Translations under genes and position numbers: made by a program
Shown here: positions 11,900 to 23,500 of the stretch, piece after piece
How the letters are laid out: the number at the start of each line of letters is the position of its first letter
Position numbering within the stretch: position 1 is the stretch's first letter
Assembly (NCBI GenBank): GCA_030770545.1
Contig: CM061092.1
Location: 19,779,501 to 19,843,500, forward strand
DNA from: Macropodus opercularis
Lineage: Eukaryota > Chordata > Actinopteri > Anabantiformes > Osphronemidae
Length of the DNA: 64,000 nt
Reading direction: 5' to 3'
Notes under the pieces: generated by a model
The model's input: the letters and a program-made list of their open reading frames with translations, nothing else
Told to the model about the DNA's origin: nothing
Database searches by the model: none

Positions 11900-12605
11900 A
11901 GGGTTGGAGGAGCCACCAACTCGTTCTAGTCGGTGTAAAAGTCATGAAGTATCGAGGTTGCTGGACCTAACAGCAGCCTTTGACACTGAAAGAGCTGCTC
12001 ACAGCTGCCTCTGCGTCCAACAGGGGGTGGGAGTCGTACTCCAGCAAGGATCACAGCTTGGCTACCGTCCTCCTTTCTCCCACCTCCTGAGTCCAGGGGC
12101 TTCCCCCAAACAGAGGCCTTGCTGAGCAGCGTCTCCAGTCTCCTGCTGTCTGCTGCTGAGATGCTACCACCAGCAGACTACTCCATCAAACACAACCGGA
12201 AAGGCCTCTAGTTGTGCTGCTTCTCTCAAACAAAAGATACAGAAACATTAGAGACAGTTGCTTTCCCGCAGCTGTTAAATCTATCTCTCCTCACACACAC
12301 ACTACCAAACCACTGCTGACAGACACAATACATACTCATGACAATGCACAGCGTTTAAACCTCCCCTTGCCTTCCTTGAACCCTGCTACTCATTAAGACT
12401 CGAATATGTGCACATATGTTTATATTGTCAGAGGTTTGCACAAAAGTCGCTGCGTGTACATTACTGTTAAGACATAATTTATTATAATTTAATTACAATT
12501 TATTTAATTCTGCTATTGTTTTTACTTTGTCTTTGCTCGTGGGGCCGAGTGCTTCAACCCAAATGTTCGTTGTGTGTACGCACAACGCCAATAAACTCTT
12601 CCTCT
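11900..12605 (+). mobile_element. Second LINE fragment, opposite strand, RT remnants plus 3' tail
   Basis: The plus strand shows LLDLTAAFDT (RT motif A) near 11955-11985 and a C-terminal RYRNIRDSCFPAAVKS segment at about 12230-12290. The tail runs GTGTGTACGCACAACGCC then AATAAACTCTTC and ends near 12605. Most of the RT is missing. It sits head to head with the minus-strand LINE at 10981-11895. Confidence 0.65.
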
Positions 12606-12679
12606 GAAGTCAAAGAACATGACTCTCACAGGGCTCCCAGCCTTGTCCAGGTGAGGAAGAGCTCTGTTCAGGAGAAATA

Positions 12680-12907
12680 TGGTAAATGGTAAATGTTCTG
12701 CATTTGTATAGCGCTTTTCTACCTATCGGTACTCAAAGCGCTTTGACACTGTGTCACATTCATCCATTCACGCACACACAGGGGGCAACTTAGGGTTCAG
12801 TGTCTTGCCCAGGGACACTTCGGCACATGACTGGGGGAAGCCAGGAATCGAACCACTGATCCTACGATTGGTGGGCGACAGCTCTACCTCTGAGCCACTG
12901 CCGCCCC
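12680..12907 (-). repeat. tRNA-derived SINE (full length or nearly so)
   Basis: On the minus strand the element begins with a tRNA-like head. An A box TGGCTCAGAGGTAGAGC lies at about 12899-12883 and a B box GGTTCGATTCC at about 12855-12845. A SINE body follows (AAGTGTCCCTGGGCAAGAC) with a GCGCTATACAAATGCAG-type end and a CATTTACCATTTACCA terminus at 12680. This is the layout of a widespread percomorph SINE. It probably uses LINE machinery in trans. Confidence 0.85.
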
Positions 12908-13520
12908 TAATACGACAGCTTCAACTCCTAGTAGAAGAACTGCAGCGAGCACCAACCTCTCCAACGCCTTCATCAGATGAGAGGTCAGCGAACCGGTGAC
13001 TGCTGACTTTTACGACCCTTGTTCTTAACTGCTTTTCAGGCAACGCGAGATGCAGTTTATGGCTCTTTGCTCTCAGCACATGGCCTGTGGTCCCAGCATC
13101 CAAATAAACGAGTGGAGCATGCACTTCAATAAACAGCATTAGCATGACAGCAGAGACAGTGACATCAGTTACAATGTTCAGATTGAAGGAATTAGCATCA
13201 CATGAAGGCAAACCTTACAATAAGTAAAATGGTGTGAAAGCGAGGCAACATGGTTCCATAGATCCACCATCAGTGGACATGGGTCCTAACAGTCCCTGGG
13301 CTACGAATCAACGACCACCCAGAGACAGAAGAGCGGAAATGTCCACCAAGAAAGTCAGGAAGCTTTTCTGTCCAGGCTGGTCAGTAAATAAAACAATGGC
13401 GTTTGCTTGGGCTTCGCCGGTGACTGAGTTGATTTTGTAAGATGCCTCTACTTCGACACTACAGACCAGGCATCTTGGGGAGTTTGAACTTTAAGTAATT
13501 ATCTTCCAGCTATTATCAAT

Positions 13521-13600
13521 GAGCCCTGGTGGCCAAGAGGTTAGAGCATTTGCTTCTTTGCTTCTTTGCCAGGAGCCTGGAGTTGTCTATAGCCTGAACT
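13521..13600 (+). repeat. Degenerate tRNA-like SINE head
   Basis: GGTGGCCAAGAGGTTAGAGC at about 13527-13546 looks like a tRNA A box. A corrupted B-box-like GGAGTTGTCTAT follows about 35 bases later. A TTTGCTTC duplication interrupts it. The call is tentative. Confidence 0.4.
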
Positions 13601-14179
13601 TGTTGGGTAAAGGTGGTCGATTCTGCTCTTCCACTGTATTTAACAACTTGGTAACATGCTTCTGATGTATGCTAATCAAATGTGTTGACCTTTTTGCTTT
13701 CTGTTGGTGTTTGTCAGACACGACAATGAAGTCAAGCTGCTCACTGACATGCTGTTGTATTTGATGTGGCTTGTAGCCAGGCTCACGTGCTTCAGGAATC
13801 ACAGCGAGCAGGTTTATGAGCAGCCATCCGCTCCTGCTGCAAGGACGCGAAACAGGATTCAGAACTTCCTGTAGCTTGCTGACATTAAGCTTGTAAATTA
13901 CGTTGGAGCTGGAAAACGAAGGACACAGGTACACAAAATCAACGCACAACCACCATAACAAGCCAATAGTAACAATAACACCATCAGAGGTGCAGCAAAC
14001 CACAGTGGAGATAAAGTGGGACATCCTACTCTGGGTCCAGCGCAGCAGCCTCCATCCCCAGAGTCAGGGGCCAGATCAGAGCAAACGCTCCCCCTGATGA
14101 GAGCAGGCACTCACCGCTTGTGATGCCTTCTAACGACCGTGTAGAGAAGCTGGTACAGGGACAAAGCAACAGACACAGA
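13601..14179. other. KDM4A-ST3GAL3 spacer without a supported gene
   Basis: Two overlapping minus-strand open frames (13587-14024 and 13898-14110) encode hydrophobic, serine- and cysteine-rich peptides. A good donor (GTGAGT) lies at 14112-14117. No family is recognisable, so I do not call a gene here. Confidence 0.4.
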
Positions 14180-17100
14180 AGATAGTCCTAGAACAAATTT
14201 CTTTACTGAAACAAATCATTTTTACAAAATGCTTGAAGTGTAATCTAGAAGTAGAGTTATTTCTGTTCAGGAGCACACAACAGTAACAGACATCATCTGG
14301 ATCAACATGTTGAAAATAGACTACATGACATATACACTTCACAGGCTCCTGTGAAAATACACATAGAATATGCATTACAAAACACAACTAAATTGAAGTT
14401 TTACATTTTACAAACCCCTCCACTGGACTGATGAAAGCAGGGTAATGGAACTAGAAAACTGGCTTTGCCTACCAACGTCTCGCCATAACAAGAACAAGTT
14501 CACAGGCAAAGAATGACATTATCACCGTGTCCCACTGACTAGTGCAAAGTGATCAGAGATCAAGAGGGAGGGGTGCACAATCTGTACAGTTAACATTCTA
14601 GAAATAGAGCTTTAACTAATTACTAATGGCAGCGCAACTCATTCAAATGCCTGCGCCAACTGGGTTGAACTAAGTGCAAAGCACAACTTTGAATAGAAAA
14701 GCGAGGAAAGGCCCGGGTAGACAAAGCATTCAACATCTGAACAGACTGTATATACTGTAAAAAAATAGAACATACATCATCAACAACATCCGCTGCTGCA
14801 CTACTGCAGCCCCGTGTCTGGAGGTCAGACGTTCCGGTCTTAAAGCACCAATAAATATGCTGGCAGAGACAAGTCAACATGTGAAAGACTCGCTTGAACG
14901 GAGAGGAATGCAGCTGCTAGTTCCAGTCAGACAAACCACTGCTCCCCTCAGAAAAACTTCACTGTCTGAAACGCTGGAGGTCCGAGCAGGTTCATGATAT
15001 ACTATAGCTTTCTTTCCCCAAACAAAGGCAAAATACTTGTTGTAAATCAGAGCTTGACACAAATATTCCAACTCAAAGTCCACTTGCTGAGCTTCAATCT
15101 AAAATTGAAGCTCTGCAAAAAGCTTATAAGTGGATGTTTGAAAAAAAAGAAAAAGAAAAAAAGAACACAACAACTCAGTCCCACCTTTCGTCACGAATAA
15201 GTGTTATATCGTGTGGCACCACAGCAGTGACTCCTTTTTTGTTAAGATGGAACCAGATTCCAACTGAAATGATGGAGTAAATGACTTCATATAGACTATG
15301 TGCTTGTACTTACAGTACTACTGGTGTTAAGAAAAGATTAAGAACATCTTTTGTTTTGTGCACAAAAGGAGACACATCTGCAAAACTCTTAAAAATATAC
15401 AAATCTTTAAAAGTCTTTCAAAGTAACATATCAAAAAACCTTCTGTACTGCATCAGTACGGAAACTCAGGTATTGTAGCTGCACAAGTAAAGGCAACCTT
15501 CAGATCATACACTGGGTAGGACTTGAAGGATCTGAGATGTGTGTGTCGTCACTTCATTGTTTCCAGAAATGGCTACAGTGTAAGTTCTGAATAAAGAAGT
15601 ACAAACATTGCGTGCAAAGGAGATCACTAATGCAATTTGCTTTTCTGATGTAGCGACCTCTTGAGCGACGTGAATTAGGCTGAGGACCGTCTCTGGCCTG
15701 GAGCTCTGCTACGGGACCCACCCCAGCCCCCTTCTGTGATGGCTACACCACTTAATAAAGCACGCTTGCGTTGGGTCAGGTCATGGTTCATAGTAATTTA
15801 CTAGTTCTGGGCTTGTGCAGCAAGTAGAAACACACAACCCAGTGAGAAGTGCATCAGGGAGTAGACGCAGACATTTGTAGCCTAACAATAACGAACGAAA
15901 CTCTGCTTCCCCAACCACATCAAACAAAGCAAAGCCTAATTTGCAACTTGGGTAATCATGCAACAGCCCTGAAGCCACTGTGACGCAAAAACATGTCCAG
16001 AGGTTTTTGGTTGTTAGTCTGAGATTGTGCACCACACCTACTGAGCTAGGGTCCCTATTCTGCCTGCTCTTAAAGCTTCGTCTTACTCTGCATTATATTC
16101 ATATGTAGCTTATTTCTAAACTGAGGCGCCTTTCATCAGTCAGCACAGCAGAACTCCAGTGAACTCCTCACAACGTGAAGCCTGACACGGGTCAATCAGC
16201 CGGCAGAAACCGTATCAACATCGATACTGACTAGTTCGAGTCAGTATTTAGTTTTCAGACATGTGTCCGTCCTGTCTTACTGAAGTTCTGAAGTAGCACA
16301 TACAGAGCAAGCAGATGAGGATGTCAGTGTTTCAGCTGGACAGTGTATTAGTCAAGGCTACAATGTGTCCACTGTCTGAAAGAGCAGAAGATGTAACAGC
16401 TGAACCGCGGGAAGCCAAAAGTAAATAAATAAATAAGTCGGTGACGTCACCATTTAATAGCTAAAACGAAGACCGTCACTCCTATCTGCTGTATATCGTA
16501 AACGTAATGGGAGAGAAAGCATATATACACACACAGACATATATAAATTCAGCTGTATTAAATTGTAATGGGAACAATGCTTAATTACTTTGTTAACTAA
16601 GAAACTGCCCATTTAAAGAATTAAAAGCAGCCTCAAAGGGCACTAGATCCATGGTTTCTACTTGGCCAATACACCTCAAATTATTTAGGCAGTTGTTCAG
16701 TTAGCTGAAGAAAGCGTTAACACTTGAACAGAGGTGTAGCGCCTCTGACCGGATCATACCCTCCGCTGAATAACACGGCTTTTAAAAACTCAAAGGAAAT
16801 GAGGGTGCGCTTCCAAACTCAAAATGTGAGGTTACAAATACATACAGTTGTTGGGACCTGTATTATAGGCACTGATGGCACGTGGAAGAAATCAAATGTT
16901 GACCCTTTAAACACCACGGATGACTGACGTTCGAGCGCTTCTATACTGTAGAACACCGTTTTTTCACTACTGTATTTTACACGTGACACTTTTCTATTGC
17001 TTCCTACGGTCATACACTGACTGCGGACAAACTGAAAGCGTAGTCAAACAAAGCCCAAGGGTCTCTGATGCAGACACGTAAAAAAAGCAAACAGTCATGG

Positions 17101-17184
17101 AAGTCGTGTGGCGCTACACTGTCTCAGAGTTAAGGTACGCTGAGCCGTTCAGGATGTGCTGGTGGTGTGGCTGAGCAGACAGGG
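14180..17184 (-). other. KDM4A 3' UTR
   Basis: This stretch of about 3 kb downstream of the KDM4A stop has no conserved frame and only minor simple repeats (an A-rich run near 15139-15165, AAAT near 16420). A variant poly(A) signal AGTAAA lies on the minus strand at 14207-14202, followed by a TTTGTTCT-rich stretch, suggesting cleavage near 14180. Alternative earlier signals (ATTAAA at about 16453) are possible. The extent is inferred. Confidence 0.5.
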
Positions 17185-17500
17185 CTACTCCATGATGGCT
17201 CTGTAAATCGCAGGCTCTACGTAGTCCCCACGGTAACGCGAGTTGATTACTCTCTGTCTCTTTGACTCCCGGATGATTTCCTTCTCCTCAAAGATGCCAT
17301 CAAATCTCATATCTGAAGCTTTTGACTGCAGAGGGAAACAGAAGACTGTGTGATAACACCACCACCTTCCCCACTTCCCAACTCATTCTTTGCTTAGTTG
17401 CACTTGCCAGTCTTGATTTGACTCTCTTGGGGAGCTCCTCATCCAGAGTGTAGACATCATCTCTCTTGGTTGTCAGCTGCGATCCATCCTCAAATTCCAC
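17185..17500 (-). CDS. KDM4A: KDM4A last two coding exons
   Basis: Exon 17408-17500 encodes VEFEDGSQLTTKRDDVYTL and DEELPKRVKSRL. It ends in CTG followed by GCAAGT, a GC-type donor. Exon 17185-17325 encodes SKASDMRFDGIFEEKEI, RQRVINSRYRGDYVEPAIYR and AIME, then TAG at 17187-17185. The terminus matches the vertebrate KDM4A end closely. Confidence 0.93.
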
Positions 17501-20500
17501 CTGCAATGGAACAAACCATACAGGTTCCTCTTTGCAGTCACAATCATATTTATGAGAGTTTATGTTGCTTATTGTGCCTTGAATGCAAATGTTAGTCAAA
17601 CAAAACAAAAATAATACGCAATATGGGAAAGACATCAAGATCACATGATTTTTGATGAACAGTGGAAGGACACATGAAGCAGCACATTCGAATAACGGCA
17701 GGTTTGAGGAGGACACCATCGTAGCCTGTCCAACAAGTGCATATAGAAATGATTTTCTATGCTACTAATGTACTTCTGGTTATATGTCACCTGTGCTTCG
17801 CTGTCTTACCATGTAATGTAACGTGAAATAACAGTAAAGAAGGGAAACACATCAGTGAACTGTAATGACGAAAATCTCCCATTTCTGTTTGGTGAATGTT
17901 TTGTGGGCTACAAATGATCTACTGTATTAGTAATTAAACATAATCTTCTTACCAGGTACATCTGAATGACATGAGCTGCTACAAATTTGGCACCGTACAC
18001 GAGGCCATCTGTCCATCGCACCTGAACCACCTCACCCTGGGACGGGGGCCCGAGCTGAGCGCAGTCTCGGCTCTAACAGACGGATCACACAGCGTCTCAG
18101 CAAACTGAACAAAGTGCATTCTGGTGTGTGAACACACGATGAACCCCATGCTGAAATGGAAGAGTTCCCTTCTATTGATGAACACAGTATAGGTGCCTGT
18201 CTGAAGGTGGAGTCATGGCAAATGGACTACAGATTAGAAGAAGTCCAGTTGCCATGACTCCACCTTCAGACAACTTCACCTGGATGACCGGGAATCTCCA
18301 CAGACAGTATAGGTGCATATAGCGCTGTATGAAGGGACATCTTCGTGATTTGTCAAAACTAAATGAAACCTACCACGATGTCTTCAGGAAACAGATTGTC
18401 ACTGAAGGAGCCATCATCAAAGTTGACTTCATAGAACGTCTCCTTAGAAAGCTGCACCACGTCACACTGGTAGTACCGGCCATTCTTGTGCTTGCATATG
18501 ACTTTCTGTCCCACAGTCAGCTCGTGCATGGCTGCTTTATTGCGCTGTCATAGGATACACAGGTCTCACCTTACTGTACGTATTATATTAGCGCAGACAT
18601 GAATACAGAAACACTGTGAGGGACAGCTACGACACACTGACTGCAGTGAGTGACAAATTAAATAATCACCCAAGTACGATTGCCATCTCATTTCTACTTC
18701 ACAATCAATGAGGGAGAAGAGCTGTTCGTACCTCAATCTGAGTGGGGCCTTTGTGTCGACAGCATGTAACGTGGACTACAAAGGGCCAGTCATCTGGCTG
18801 CATGAGTACTCCAGCCGCCTGCGCACAGGTGGGGTGGTAGGCCGTGGGGCAGCGGCCATGAGAGCACTGCACACAGCAGCCAGACGCCTTCTTCATTCGC
18901 TTCTTACAGTAGTAACATTTCTGTCGGACATAAAAACACAGGGATGCGTGTTAGGAATAAAGTAGGAAGTGTGACTGATTAAAGTAGTTCTGGCCCATGT
19001 GGAAGAAAAGACAGGCAAATTAAAGCCTATACTAAAGTTCTAAGCAAACTATATGTTCACAGAGCATTACATCCTAATCCTATAATAAAATAGGAACAAT
19101 TAATGTGAGGTCACCAAAGAGTGGAATAAATGAGTTTGTGTCTGTCCATCTACACTGTCATGGGAACTGCTAGGAGAAAGACTCTACTGCTGGCTGCTGG
19201 TAGCTGTCTGCACTAAACCGAGCTCACCCACTACGTCTGCCGGCTACTCACCAGTTTAAATCTCTGCAGGGGAATTCCACTCAGATCCACAGGACTTCTT
19301 TCAGTGATGTTGACAAAGCGTGCCTCGAGCACAGCTACAGCACACAGCACATGTACCCATCTACAAGACCAACGAACAGCAGCATTACACCATTCCACAG
19401 GCTTCATGGAGGAAACAGGCTGCACACACGCTGCCGTTTCAAAGGTACTGGTACTAGTTCTGTACAAAAAATCTCATTCATTCACTCATCGCTGAGCCAC
19501 TTTACCCTTGTAAAGGTTGCGGGGAGCTGGAGCCGACCCAGGTGACACCCTGGACACAACTTACAGTGTCTGCATGACTGCATGTGTTTGGAGTACCCAC
19601 AGAGAACCCACACAGACACGGGGAGAACATGCAAACTGGGCGTAACAGTGCTAACCGGTGCCGCCAAAAGAATGCAAACAGTGCCATCATTTTAAAATAG
19701 CGTATTTATAGTATTAGTATTTAGTATTTAGTGGTGCATTATTGCCTGTATTAGACAGATCCTGCTTTAATCCTGTTGACCGACTCTACTTACTTGTTGT
19801 TGTTGGCTTTCTGCAAAGCTCCACCTCTCAGTGAACACAAACAACAATTCTATGAACAAACGAAAAAACAACACCATTGTCAATAATTGTCATTGTTTTA
19901 CATTGAGTAACCCCGACACATTGACAGTGCTGTTTATTAATGTGTAACGTCCCTGTCAGGTCACTTACCTTTGGCATAGGTTTCACTTGACAGCTGTAGT
20001 GACTGTATTACAGTAATGCCGACCGTCAGCATAATGTGTCAACATCAGACACAAGGCGAGGAAAACACCGAGACACATTGCTTATACTAATGCAAAGCCT
20101 ATTGCTTTTGCATTTTAGCTGACTCAAACAACAAGTGTTACTAAGTGTTTCAATAATTAATTATTTGATGGGAGTCAGAGCAAGTTGCATCTTCAGCACC
20201 GGCTCAACGTAAAGTCTGTGCACAGAACGTCTTCAATCGAGGGGAAGGTTAGTGTCAGGGATGAGTGTCTATGGTTTCAGAACCATTAGACACATACTGT
20301 AGTGGAGACATGGCTTGGTTCAGATCATTGTTTATGCAAATTATGTAGAGTAATTTGAAAGATATGATTTTGTACAATTTGAACAGTAGCTGTAAACCTA
20401 TACCAGTAGAAACTATGCTCATCAGAGACATTAACAGCTCAGCAAAGTACCCCAAGGGCTGTAGTTAAGCAGCCAGGGGCTGTGTTCACCGACCTCTGTC

Positions 20501-23500
20501 ATGGCGTTGGCCTTGCAGCGAGCACACTTCCACTCCTTGCTCACACTGGCTGGATCCACACCGTAACAGCCTGCAATACAGAAACAAACACACTGTCTGG
20601 CACGCGCCCTTTTCTTTCATGTGCTAGGACACAGTGACACCCTCAGACACTGTTTGGTCAGTGCTGCTGTTTATATGCTGTCTAAGTATTGAACTGGCCA
20701 AACACATCAGCACATAAATTCAAGGACGTCTCGCACACTTGCAACCAGCTCTGTGAGTGTTAGCGTTTGTGTACTTACTGGTGTGAACCCGGACACTGCA
20801 TTGAGTGCAGCTGATGAGGAGGCTGGTTCCATCTTGCTCCAGATATGGCGTCACAGACTGCCCCTCATGCTCGGAGTCCTCCTCTGTGGTTGTGGTGAAA
20901 CACATCTCTGGGATGAGAGGCTTTGTTCGCATCCGCCCTCCAGCCACCATGACAGGACTGTCTACGCTGTTCGCACATTCAGTCTGTAAAGCATACAGAC
21001 ACACAAAGCTTACAACCCACCACAACAACCAGATGCTCTCAGCAGAGTTTCTCAGTTAACTGCTCACGGGTCCACTAATATGTCCCCAAAACATTACGCG
21101 AAAAACACATTGATGAATCGTGCATTTGTGACAAATTAACCGCATATAACAAATACATGAATCTATCGTGGGAATGTAATCTTTAATCAGCCACTGGTCT
21201 CTGTTGTGTCTGGTCTACAGTACATGAGTGGTACAGACGGTGACGACGCTCCACTCAGGTGCATGTTACCTGCTGGTACGTGTGAAACAGCATGCAGATG
21301 GAGCAGTATGGGGGTTTGGAGCCCACACGCAGGTTGAACTCCTTTTCTCTTTTCAGGTTGGGAGGTCTGTTCTGCCATAAGTGAGCCAGAGCTTTAGCCC
21401 AGCTCTCCCCCTCCAGTCCACCCTTCTCTACTGGGTTTGGTTCCTCTGAAGCCTCTGTTAAAGCACATTTCAGATTAAACAACCGTGTCTCCCTTACTCA
21501 GTCTGTGAGTGAGGATGTTAGAAGTCATCCCTTCAGGCAGCGTACCCCACTCTTATGGGACTGACCTTCATCACTCATGCCGTCCTTTATGAGTGGATGG
21601 TGGCCCGGTAGCTGGCCCAGATCACTCTCTGGCTTTGCATCCACAGCCTCGTCTTCTGCCAGGAGCTGCAGAGAACACCATCAGTTAGCATCACCTACAC
21701 TTGTCTATAAGACCATATCGTCCCCTTGCTTTGTCGTATTCATTTTGTATTTGCAGTGTGATGAATAACCCTTGTGCAGGGGGCACACTGAGCTCAAAAA
21801 CCACACAAGGGTTGGATAAAACAGCAGCAGACAGACGATAAATCACAACACGCTTCATCTAGATGAACGGTTGGATGAACTTGTTCCTCGTAGACCCACA
21901 CGTGTTCATTGGATGTAACACCCACCAAGGCTGTTTGATCCAACCCTTGTGTGTGCATTTGAGCTTTGGCGCCACCTAGTTATCAGTGGGGTCGTTTTGA
22001 GCCCTCGAAGGCTGCAGAGGGTTAAACAGTCCAATAAAGCTCCATTATTGGCAGCATTTCTCTTCTATTGATTCTGCTCACATATACATTTTAGAACAGG
22101 AACAAAGGATGGTTCATTGACATGAAGTAACGTATGAGCTGCGTATTGTCCACTCACTGCTTTGCTAACAAGTCTGTTGTCACTCTCAGTCTCATCGTCA
22201 CTATTCTCACTCTTCCTCTCCTTGGGTGGGGCCTCTCCCTCTCCATAGTCTCCTTTGGCATAGCTGTGGACGTGCAGGACGTCTGCAGGACTCAAGGTCC
22301 TCTGAAACTGTTGGTGTGCGGGGCTGGAGCCGCTGCCCAGCTGAGGCTCCTTACTGACACTCTCGTCAGAGGACACAACCACCCCCTGGCTCTCAGTGGG
22401 CTCCAGAGGAGAGACATCTGCAGAGGACAGACCATTCTTGTCTTTTTTGGATGGGCTTCGTCGGTTTGAGGTTTTCTTAGTGCTGCCTCTGGACTGTGAT
22501 TTAGTCTGTGGTCTGGACTCTTTCTCCTTCTGAGGTTTTACTTTCACGGTCTCTGCAATAACATTACAAAAATAATACACATTATTTATTGCCTATATTG
22601 CTAGCGTGTATATGCTTTTCGTTAAACTGGGTTCCCATTTTGAAAGCCCAATAAACAGCCTTGTGTGCTCCTAGTCGATCTTAATATGCTGTACCTCCTA
22701 CCTTCTCAGCTAAGCTGAGTTTGTAAGTTTGTACAGACCAATGTCTAACTTTTCAGCTGTGAGGGAAAGTTACAGCCAACAACCTACCCCAGCATGAGTC
22801 AGCTGTCACTCGTCTTCTCTAGTAAAAGGAGCGGTTCTATTTATATTACTGTATGTGAGTAAGGCCAGCTTTCAGTAGTCCGTGACTGGAGGAAAGAGTG
22901 GTTCTAACTAAGCTGGGTGTATTTTATTGTCCTAAAATACCAATAAGACTAAAGTCAAGGGGGAGACAAAGACTAAAGCAGAAGCTTTACCCAACATGAC
23001 GGGACCTTTAGCTGGAGACTCCTTGTGTGACAACTTGGCCTTCTTCTGCTCCACCCCGTCAGTCTCCTGTGGGGTCCCATCAGCTTTTACGTCTTCAGTA
23101 GCTTCAAGCTGATGCTTTGTCCCAGTCTGTGGCTTCGGACTACTGCAAGGGAGAAAACAGAACAAGAAGCACTGGCCTCAGTTTGTGTGGATCCATCACC
23201 TAAGCCAAGGAACAAAATGTCCCATAGACTAGTGACAGCAAAGCATCAAGTGTGACTTTTAGAGACTTATTAATTATTAATTAATTAATTAATGCCAGAA
23301 ATCTCTAAAAATGTTCACTACTGGTGACTGACAGCACTGTTGATACACATGCATTAAAAAGGTAATGGCATCAAATTAACACATGCTGTTAAGAACACTT
23401 ATAAGTCATTTATTTCAGGGATGACTCATATCATCACTGAATGATTTACCTCGTTTCCTCATAAAAAGACATCCACATTACAAAAGCATTTCACGTGATA

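Noticed and set aside
13587..14110. Possible small membrane protein gene on the minus strand between KDM4A and ST3GAL3
   Set aside because: Two overlapping frames both look hydrophobic, neither resembles a known protein, and there is no paired exon structure. It is more likely UTR or spacer.
20753..21059. Plus-strand open frames over the KDM4A PHD exon
   Set aside because: They are complementary-strand shadows of exon 20779-20983, whose minus-strand translation is clearly KDM4A.
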